Assembly (NCBI GenBank): GCA_003661365.1 | Contig: QMVZ01000083.1 | Coordinates: 1 to 7,354, forward strand | Source of the DNA: Thermoproteota archaeon | GTDB lineage: Archaea; Korarchaeota; Korarchaeia; Korarchaeales; Korarchaeaceae | Direction: 5' to 3' | DNA: 7,354 nucleotides | Shown: piece after piece, positions 1-4,843 of the stretch | How positions within the stretch are numbered: the first letter of the stretch is position 1 | Layout: each line of letters starts with the position of its first letter | Notes under the pieces: generated by a model | The model's input: the letters and a program-made list of their open reading frames with translations, nothing else | The model's database searches: none | What the model was told of the DNA's origin: nothing | Position numbers and translations under genes: made by a program

Positions 1-1
1 G

Positions 2-529
2 ATAGGGCTAATCATACTTTACATTCTTGGCTTTAAACTGGACCTAATACCTCTGGCAGGGACTATAACTAGAGGGAAACATCACGCGAACTTCCTTGAT
101 TACGCTATAGACTATCTGTGGCATATGATAGGCCCTACCCTAGCGCTTGCTCTCTCATTTGTTGGAAGTTTCTACCTAATAATGAGAGATACTGTCTTAG
201 ATGTTTTCACGGAAGATTATATGGAGGCAGCAAGAGCTAAGGGTCTTTCAGATAGGACGATTCTTTTCAAACATGCTATGAGGAACGCTATGCTTCCTAT
301 GATCACCTTCATAGCCATGAATATGACATATCTCATATCTGGAGCCACCATTACAGAGACCGTCTTTTCATGGTCTGGGCTGGGACTTCTAACGTATGAC
401 TCGGTTCTATCTGCTGATTACCCAGTTATCCAAGGTATCTTTCTACTTTATGCCACAGTTGTCGTACTATCGAATTTCATCGCCGATGTACTGTATGCTT
501 TCCTTGATCCAAGAATAAGATACGGGTGA
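2..529 (+). CDS. dppB: DppB-like peptide ABC transporter permease, 3' part (5' end outside window)
   Basis: This is an inner-membrane permease subunit of a Dpp/Opp-type ABC importer (BPD_transp_1 family). The frame is open from base 2 to the TGA at 527-529, giving about 175 C-terminal residues; the ATG at 125 is internal, because the frame continues upstream with family-like sequence. Visible features are hydrophobic segments (IGLIILYILGF at the edge, then around the PTLALALSFVGSFYLIM stretch, ITFIAMNMTYLISG, and GIFLLYATVVVLSNFIADVLY), the cytoplasmic EAA loop (DYMEAARAKGLSDRTILFKH, followed by AMRNAMLP) that contacts the ATPases, and the family C terminus ending LDPRIRYG. It lies 10 bases before the DppC-like gene in the same direction. 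Peptide is the usual substrate, but archaeal members of this family also import oligosaccharides, so the Dpp name is by family only. Family confidence is high; substrate is unknown. Confidence 0.93.
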   Translation: MGLIILYILGFKLDLIPLAGTITRGKHHANFLDYAIDYLWHMIGPTLALALSFVGSFYLIMRDTVLDVFTEDYMEAARAKGLSDRTILFKHAMRNAMLPMITFIAMNMTYLISGATITETVFSWSGLGLLTYDSVLSADYPVIQGIFLLYATVVVLSNFIADVLYAFLDPRIRYG

Positions 530-530
530 T
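525..530 (+). promoter_or_regulatory. Ribosome-binding site of the DppC-like gene
   Basis: GGTGAT overlaps the stop codon of dppB and lies 9 bases before the ATG at 540. It matches the archaeal 16S 3'-end complement (GGAGGTGAT). It supports 540 as the start and coupled translation of the two permeases. Confidence 0.6.
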
Positions 531-539
531 GATGACCGA

Positions 540-1895
540 ATGACCTTTAATTTGAAATTTTCAAAATTAGAGCTAGTCGCTATCACCATCATTTTAGTTT
601 TGGACGTGTTATCTGGAATCTTCTTAATCAAAAATCCAGTTCTAGCCAAGATCTCCCTTTATTTGCTCTTCAACGCATTCTTCGCCTCTTGGATATACAT
701 AGCTATGAAAGGAAAAACCCCGCTGGCCATCAGTTACATCATAATACTTGTAATCGCTGGAAGTTCTGTTCTTCTCCTAGATAAACTTTCAACATGGTTT
801 TTAGTGGATGGAGGAGCAGAGGATAAGCTTCTATTTTCTCTAAAACTAGTTCTTGGATTAATTGTCTTTTCATCTGCGATACTTACCTTCAAGGGATTTA
901 GGATTCTTCATGCGAAGGTAAGATCGCTGGTTTTTGCTTTCTTTTTAGCTGGAGTTGGCTTGTCTTTAACTCTTGTTTGGCCTCCTCTTGGTATTACTGT
1001 CCTGATAGTGGGTTTGCTCTTTCAAAAAAAGAGAAGCTTATCAATAGGACTTATAGCAGCTATCTGGTTATCCTATTTGCTTGAATTCGCAAGTTATCAC
1101 CTTAACTTTAGTTCTCCTCACGTATATGAGGGTGTAAAGCGGATTTTATCCATGTCTCCTGCTTTCATTTACCACATACTCTGGCTTCAGTTGCTCTGTG
1201 TGACTATTCCAATAGTTTGGAGGAAGCTATGGGAGAATAAGGACAAGTTTGAGCGAAGATGGCTGCTGTTTAGCGAATCTAGGATGGGAAAAATTGGTTT
1301 GGTGTTAGTGCTATCGATGGTATTAATGGGGATATTTGCCCCATACATAGCTCCCTACCCATACGACCAGTGGTCAGATGAGATGAATAGTCCGCCTAGC
1401 TCGAGACATTTGCTTGGAACGAACCATTACGGACAAGATATCTTGAGCAGAGTTATCTGGGGGAGTAGAATCTCGCTCATAGTTGGTTTCACGGCTGCAG
1501 GTCTTTCAGTTCTCATTAGAACGGCAATCGGAATGATCAGCGGGTTTTACGGAGGGATTATAGACACAATCCTTATGCGCATAACAGATGTGTTCATCTC
1601 AATTCCAACCCTTCCTCTTATGCTGGTCTTCGTTTCCATATTTGGAAAAGGGCTAGGAAACATAATCTTGGCCCTGTCCTTACTTGGTTGGACAGGAACT
1701 GCTAGAACAGTGAGAAGCCAAACCCTTTCTTTGAAAGAGAGACCACTTACAGAGGCTGCTAGGGCAATAGGTGCTTCAGACAGTCAAATACTCATCAGAC
1801 ATATGCTTCCTAACTTGTTACCTCTAATCTTAGCAACGATGATAATAAAAGGATTGTGGACGCCATTTTGTCTGAAGCTGGGCTCAGCTTTCTAG
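540..1895 (+). CDS. dppC: DppC-like ABC permease with extra N-terminal membrane domain; frame broken near 1850
   Basis: This is the second permease of the importer. Residues 1 to about 240 are not part of a standard DppC: they hold roughly seven hydrophobic segments (about 11-30, 36-55, 61-80, 97-115, 128-146, 149-161, 168-185, 207-227). The usual DppC begins near residue 247 (ESRMGKIGLVLVLSMVLMG) and shows family landmarks: FAPYIAPYPYDQW, the HLLGTNHYGQDILSRVIWG motif at 290-308, TDVFISIPTLPLMLV, and the EAA loop TEAARAIGASDSQILIRHML at 404-423. From residue 438 the frame is wrong (GLWTPFCLKLGSAF, then stop), while the expected AILSEAGLSFLGFG continues in another frame from about 1856. Restored, the protein would be about 518 residues (540-2095), against roughly 300 for ordinary DppC. 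The start at 540 has a GGTGAT site. The break could be a lost base in the AAAA run at 1847-1850 or a real mutation. Confidence 0.88.
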   Translation: MTFNLKFSKLELVAITIILVLDVLSGIFLIKNPVLAKISLYLLFNAFFASWIYIAMKGKTPLAISYIIILVIAGSSVLLLDKLSTWFLVDGGAEDKLLFSLKLVLGLIVFSSAILTFKGFRILHAKVRSLVFAFFLAGVGLSLTLVWPPLGITVLIVGLLFQKKRSLSIGLIAAIWLSYLLEFASYHLNFSSPHVYEGVKRILSMSPAFIYHILWLQLLCVTIPIVWRKLWENKDKFERRWLLFSESRMGKIGLVLVLSMVLMGIFAPYIAPYPYDQWSDEMNSPPSSRHLLGTNHYGQDILSRVIWGSRISLIVGFTAAGLSVLIRTAIGMISGFYGGIIDTILMRITDVFISIPTLPLMLVFVSIFGKGLGNIILALSLLGWTGTARTVRSQTLSLKERPLTEAARAIGASDSQILIRHMLPNLLPLILATMIIKGLWTPFCLKLGSAF

Positions 1896-2095
1896 GCTTT
1901 GGCGTCCCATTCGGCCCTCCAAGTTGGGGAATCATTCTTCACTTTGCAGACAGGAAGGGTGCTATAACTAGAGGGTTATGGTGGTGGTTCCTCCCGCCCG
2001 GCGTAATGATAATGCTTCTCGTCCTCGGCTTTGCGTTCATGAGCCACGCAATTGATCAAATAATCAACCCGAGGTTAAGGAGGCGTAGAAAATGA
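1856..2095 (+). pseudogene. dppC: C-terminal segment of the DppC-like permease, separated by a frameshift
   Basis: This stretch encodes the end of the DppC permease: DAILSEAGLSFLGFGVPFGP, a PSWGIIL segment, then ITRGLWWWFLPPGVMIMLLV and a last membrane helix, ending NPRLRRRRK. Standard DppC proteins carry this sequence directly after the EAA-loop region, so it is not an independent gene, although the GTG at 1856 could be read as a start. No ribosome-binding site precedes 1856. One base is missing relative to the upstream frame; restoring an A in the run at 1847-1850 gives a smooth join (MIIKR, then IVDAILSEAG). The TGA at 2093-2095 overlaps the next ATG in the classical ATGA arrangement. Identification is high confidence; whether the split exists in the living cell cannot be told. 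Confidence 0.85.
2077..2083 (+). promoter_or_regulatory. Ribosome-binding site of the DppD-like gene
   Basis: AAGGAGG, 8 bases before the ATG at 2092, is a strong Shine-Dalgarno site inside the end of dppC. It fixes the dppD start, which overlaps the dppC stop by 4 bases. Confidence 0.75.
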
Positions 2096-3057
2096 GTGTT
2101 TTGGAGACAAGGGATCTGAGGACCTATTACTCCCTCGTAAATAGCGTTGTTTACGCCGTGGATGGAGTATCATTTGACATAGAAGCTGGCGAAACATTTG
2201 GACTTGCAGGGGAGTCTGGTTGTGGTAAGACAACCGTGGCCAAAAGTATCATGAAAATTCTTTCAGATAACGGATACATAGCAGGAGGAAAGATCTTGAT
2301 AGACGGAGAAGACATAGTTCCCCTTAGTGAGGAGGACATCAAGAAAGTTAGGTGGAGGAAAGTCAGCATGATCTTTCAATATGCTATGAACGCATTCAAT
2401 CCCGTTTTAAAAGTCGGAGATCAGATTGCTGAGATATTATTTGAGAAAGAGGGCTATTCTAAAGATGAAGCTTATGATAGAGTAAGAGAGCTGTTTTCTA
2501 TGGTTGAGCTAGAGCCCTCTAGGATATATGACTATCCTCACGAGTTTAGCAGGGGGATGAGACAAAGGGCCATAATCGCACAAGCTCTAGCACTTAACCC
2601 AAGGCTTCTAATAGCTGATGAGCCAGTAACAGCTCTGGATGTTGTAACCCAGGGGAAGATCATAAAGCTCCTAAAAAAGCTTCAAAGAGAACTCAATTTA
2701 GCTATTCTTTTCATCACTCACGATCTCTCTGTGATTGCTGAGGTTTCTGATAGGGTAGGCATAATGTACGCAGGAAACTTGGTCGAAGTTGGTGATGTGG
2801 TAAGAGTGTTTAAAGAGCCTCTTCATCCGTACACAGCAAAACTAATTGGGGCTTTCCCAAGCATTATTGGAGAGAAGAAAAGACTTGAGTTTATACCGGG
2901 AGCTCCTCCGGATCTTTCATCACCTCCTCCGGGATGCAAGTTTCACCCGAGATGCCCTTACGCCAAAGACATTTGTAGGAAAGAAAAACCAGTTCTTAGA
3001 GAAGTCAAAAAGGACCACTTATCCGCCTGCCATTTTTCGGGAGAGTTGGATTTGTGA
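2092..3057 (+). CDS. dppD: DppD-like peptide ABC transporter ATP-binding protein
   Basis: This is a cytoplasmic ATPase that powers import, pairing with the DppF-like subunit. The 321 residues are full length for the family. Walker A is GESGCGKT (40-47), the Q-loop is MIFQ (Gln96) followed by YAMNAFNPV, Walker B is LLIADEP (172-178), the D-loop is TALD (180-183), and the switch histidine is in ITHD (His210). The C terminus carries the oligopeptide/dipeptide transporter domain (oligo_HPY), with four cysteines in GCKFHPRCPYAKDIC and SACHF. One feature is odd: the ABC signature reads FSRGMRQR (152-159), where the family normally has (L/F)SGGM; Gly to Arg needs one base change (GGG to AGG at 2551). 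The reading frame is unbroken, unlike the genes on both sides. The start at 2092 has AAGGAGG 8 bases upstream and the ATGA overlap with dppC. Confidence 0.95.
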   Translation: MSVLETRDLRTYYSLVNSVVYAVDGVSFDIEAGETFGLAGESGCGKTTVAKSIMKILSDNGYIAGGKILIDGEDIVPLSEEDIKKVRWRKVSMIFQYAMNAFNPVLKVGDQIAEILFEKEGYSKDEAYDRVRELFSMVELEPSRIYDYPHEFSRGMRQRAIIAQALALNPRLLIADEPVTALDVVTQGKIIKLLKKLQRELNLAILFITHDLSVIAEVSDRVGIMYAGNLVEVGDVVRVFKEPLHPYTAKLIGAFPSIIGEKKRLEFIPGAPPDLSSPPPGCKFHPRCPYAKDICRKEKPVLREVKKDHLSACHFSGELDL

Positions 3058-3062
3058 GGGGG
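3056..3062 (+). promoter_or_regulatory. Ribosome-binding site of the DppF-like gene
   Basis: GAGGGGG spans the dppD stop and lies 5 bases before the ATG at 3068. This decides the dppF start at 3068 rather than upstream in the same open frame, where the codons overlap the end of dppD. Confidence 0.6.
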
Positions 3063-3067
3063 TTCGC

Positions 3068-3388
3068 ATGACTCAAAAGGTCTTGGAAGTTAGAAACTTG
3101 AAAAAGTGGTTTCCAGTAAGAACTGGAATCCTTGCCTCCCTCTTAGGAAGAGAGCAAAAGTATGTTAAGGCCGTTGATGGCATAGATTTTGAGATAAATG
3201 AAGGAGAAGTCTTATGTCTTGTTGGAGAGTCTGGTTTTGGTAAGACAACTACGGCGAGAACTGTTTTAAGGCTTATAGAACCGACCGATGGAAAAATAAT
3301 CTACAGAGGCATGGATTTAACCCAAGCAGATAGACAACAGCTTAGAACTCTAAGATCTAAGATAAATGATCTTTCAAAATCCATTTGA
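3068..3388 (+). CDS. dppF: DppF-like ABC transporter ATPase, N-terminal segment ended by a frameshift
   Basis: This is the first third of the second ATPase of the importer. It starts MTQKVLEVRNLKKWFPVR, the typical DppF/OppF beginning, and includes the lipid-facing insert usual in DppF (GILASLLGREQKYVKAVDG) and Walker A GESGFGKT (53-60), where Phe57 replaces the more usual Ser or Cys. The family-like sequence runs to LRTLRSKI (about residue 99), then goes out of frame and stops at 3386-3388. The expected next residues, MIFQNPFEVLDPRM, follow at once in another frame from 3366. The frame is open upstream to about 2846, but that part overlaps dppD and is not coding. The join needs one extra A removed or two bases added within ATAAATG (3362-3368). 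Restored with the next two segments (to 4051), the protein is about 327 residues, the normal family length. Confidence 0.88.
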   Translation: MTQKVLEVRNLKKWFPVRTGILASLLGREQKYVKAVDGIDFEINEGEVLCLVGESGFGKTTTARTVLRLIEPTDGKIIYRGMDLTQADRQQLRTLRSKINDLSKSI

Positions 3389-3884
3389 GGTTCTTGATCC
3401 AAGGATGTCTGTCATGTCGTTAGTTGGAGAGGGACTAGAAGTAAACGATCTTGTGGCTTCAGAACAAGAGCTAAGGGAAAGAGTGTTTGATGCGTTGGAA
3501 AAAGTGAGGTTAATACCAGCAGAAGATTTTGCAAGAAGATTCCCCCATGAACTTAGCGGTGGTCAACTCCAGAGGGTAGCAATAGCTAGAGCCCTTGTCC
3601 TTGGACCAGATTTTATCGTTGCAGATGAGCCAGTTTCAATGTTGGATGCAAGCATCAGGATAGAGATAATAAATCTGATGATGGAGTTAAAGAAGACTCT
3701 TAACTTAACCTATCTCTACATAACGCATGATATAGCTCAGGCCAGGTATATTGGAGATAAAATCGGAATAATGTACCTAGGCAAAATCGTGGAACAAGGC
3801 CCGATGGAAGAAGTCATAAGAGATCCTCTTCATTCGTATACAGAGGCGCTAATAAGCAATGTACCGTTCCCGATCCGACTGTGA
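3366..3884 (+). CDS. dppF: DppF-like ABC transporter ATPase, central segment between two frameshifts
   Basis: This is the middle and catalytic part of the DppF-like ATPase. In order it shows the Q-loop MIFQNP (Gln4 of this segment), DPRMSV, the canonical ABC signature LSGGQLQR (63-70), Walker B FIVADEP (83-89), the D-loop SMLDAS, the switch histidine in ITHD (His121), and the DPLHSYTEALISNV stretch that precedes the C-terminal domain. It lacks Walker A, which is in the preceding segment, so it could not act as an ATPase alone. Its apparent start ATG at 3366 is the Met of the Q-loop motif; an in-frame TAA lies just before it, and there is no ribosome-binding site. Near 3867 the frame slips again: NVPFPIRL and a stop replace the expected VPVPDP. 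Two breaks in one gene mean either sequence errors or a decaying gene. Confidence 0.88.
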   Translation: MIFQNPFEVLDPRMSVMSLVGEGLEVNDLVASEQELRERVFDALEKVRLIPAEDFARRFPHELSGGQLQRVAIARALVLGPDFIVADEPVSMLDASIRIEIINLMMELKKTLNLTYLYITHDIAQARYIGDKIGIMYLGKIVEQGPMEEVIRDPLHSYTEALISNVPFPIRL

Positions 3885-4051
3885 AGAGAAGGCGCATTCT
3901 CCTTAGAGGAGAGACACCTACTCCAGTAGATCTTCCAAAGGGATGCAGATTTCATCCAAGATGCCCGTATGCCAAGGATATATGCAAGGAAAAGGAACCA
4001 GAGATGATAAAATTAAATGATAGGACGGTTATGTATCACCTTGTTAAGTGA
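3869..4051 (+). pseudogene. dppF: C-terminal domain of the DppF-like ATPase, out of frame with the rest
   Basis: Reading from 3869 gives PDPTVKRRRILLRGETPTPV, then KGCRFHPRCPYAKDICKEKE, and ends YHLVK with TGA at 4049-4051. This is the oligopeptide/dipeptide transporter C-terminal domain (oligo_HPY), closely parallel to the DppD tail in the same operon (GCKFHPRCPYAKDIC). It has no start codon or ribosome-binding site of its own and joins the central segment if one base is restored near 3867 (CCG GTT CCC GAT, reading VPVPD). A difference from DppD is that the last conserved cysteine (ACHF there) is replaced by Tyr (MYHL), one base change from TGT to TAT at 4034-4036. Identification is firm because of the paralogue next door. 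Confidence 0.85.
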
Positions 4052-4057
4052 TAAGAA

Positions 4058-4768
4058 CTAAAATAAGGAGTTAATAAAACTCCTGACTGCTGAGATTTCA
4101 TTAGTTAGCCTTTCTAACCCGGTTAGGAATTCAACTCCTTTTTCTGATACTTCAAAGATTAATGGTCCTCTTTCGCACAGTGTAACTATCACTCTTGAGT
4201 AGAACAATTCTTTCTGCCTTACCTTCACTTCTTCTAAAGAGTCTCTCAAATCTAAACCAAAAAGAAGGTTAATTGCATATTTCTGTCCTAACAAGTGAGA
4301 AAGGACTGTTGAGTACTTTTTTTCGCTCCTTGTGAATCCCGGAGACGCTGGAAGGATTAAAGTCAACCTAAGTCCAGCGTAAATTTTCTTCAGAGCATTC
4401 CTCACTTCAGCGATTTTTTTGTCTGTGTCCTGAACCCAACCAATTACCCTATCAAAAAAAGAGTTCAAATCTAATCCGCTTAAAGGAAAGACAATCACAT
4501 CGGTTTCAGACTTTTTTCGTTTCTGTTTTAGCAAAACAGGTCTAAACAAGGGAACGACTTGGCCAAGCTCTTTGGGAAATTCCAAAAAACTGGCGTTGAT
4601 AGCTGTTTTACCTCTCTTAAAGAGGCCTTCTCTCGTCCTTACTTCGTAATCTACCAAGTAGTATGGCAATAATGCCTTTATCGTATTGTAATCTCTAATT
4701 TTCATCTTATCCAGCTCTTTCTCGATAAGATCTTCCTCAGGCCAATTGTCTGGTGTTACTAACAACAT
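4058..4768 (-). CDS. Unrecognised soluble protein, 236 residues
   Basis: I do not recognise this protein. It has no signal peptide, no membrane segment and one cysteine (Cys198). The N terminus is acidic and helical (EEDLIEKELDKMK, 11-23), then come a basic linker (KQKRKKSE, 81-88), alternating hydrophobic strand-like stretches (DVIVFPL 90-96, LRLTLILPAS 133-142, SRVIVTLCERGPLIFEV 191-207) and a helical end (residues 209-236). The strand/helix alternation suggests an alpha/beta fold, but no catalytic motif stands out. It follows the 655-residue surface-protein gene by 75 bases on the same strand, so the two are probably co-transcribed, and its end is 6 bases from the end of the convergent dppF. 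The start is doubtful: the ATG at 4768 comes straight after an in-frame TAG and has no site in place, while a strong GAGGTGATCC precedes an ATG at 4784 in another frame. One base too many near 4773-4776 would explain this; the true start would then be 4784, reading MVEAIDVVVTPDNWPEED. Confidence 0.75.
   Translation of the reverse strand: MLLVTPDNWPEEDLIEKELDKMKIRDYNTIKALLPYYLVDYEVRTREGLFKRGKTAINASFLEFPKELGQVVPLFRPVLLKQKRKKSETDVIVFPLSGLDLNSFFDRVIGWVQDTDKKIAEVRNALKKIYAGLRLTLILPASPGFTRSEKKYSTVLSHLLGQKYAINLLFGLDLRDSLEEVKVRQKELFYSRVIVTLCERGPLIFEVSEKGVEFLTGLERLTNEISAVRSFINSLF
4066..4084. terminator. Hairpin at the convergent gene junction, possible terminator
   Basis: AGGAGTT (4066-4072), loop AATAA, then AACTCCT (4078-4084) form a perfect 7-bp stem. 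It lies 14 bases after the dppF stop and inside the last codons of the convergent gene. On the - strand it is followed by T-rich sequence (TTATTTTAG), which suits archaeal termination; on the + strand there is no T run. AT-rich chance pairing is possible. Confidence 0.4.
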
Positions 4769-4784
4769 CTATAGCCTCTACCAT
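4737..4784 (-). other. Short overlapping reading frame carrying the good ribosome-binding site
   Basis: The ATG at 4784 opens a 15-codon frame (MVEAIDVVSNTRQLA, then TGA) that overlaps the start of the 236-residue gene in a different frame. It is the first ATG after the GAGGTGATCC site. Either it is the true N terminus of the larger protein with a one-base frame error, or it is a short leader peptide whose translation couples to the ATG at 4768. I favour the first reading, because the fused sequence is smooth. Confidence 0.4.
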
Positions 4785-4792
4785 AGTAGTTT

Positions 4793-4802
4793 GGATCACC
4801 TC
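4793..4802 (-). promoter_or_regulatory. Strong ribosome-binding site, well placed only for the ATG at 4784
   Basis: Read on the - strand this is GAGGTGATCC, an almost full match to the archaeal 16S 3'-end complement. The spacer is about 8 bases to the ATG at 4784 and 24 bases to the ATG at 4768. It therefore argues that the 236-residue gene really starts at 4784, with a frame error in between. Confidence 0.65.
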
Positions 4803-4843
4803 TTTAAAGATAAAGAGCAAGACGTGATAAGGAACTCTAACCC

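Noticed and set aside
467..649. 60-codon - strand frame across the dppB/dppC junction
   Set aside because: It is antisense to two well-identified genes, with no ribosome-binding site or motif.
1840..1860. Programmed ribosomal frameshift in dppC
   Set aside because: No in-register slippery heptamer, no evident stimulatory stem, and the same kind of break occurs twice in dppF without a common signal.
2151..2369. 72-codon - strand frame inside dppD
   Set aside because: Shadow of a clear ATPase gene; its serine/proline-rich composition is an antisense effect.
2846..3067. Upstream extension of the dppF frame into dppD
   Set aside because: The family N terminus (MTQKVLEVRNLKK) and the GAGGGGG site put the start at 3068.
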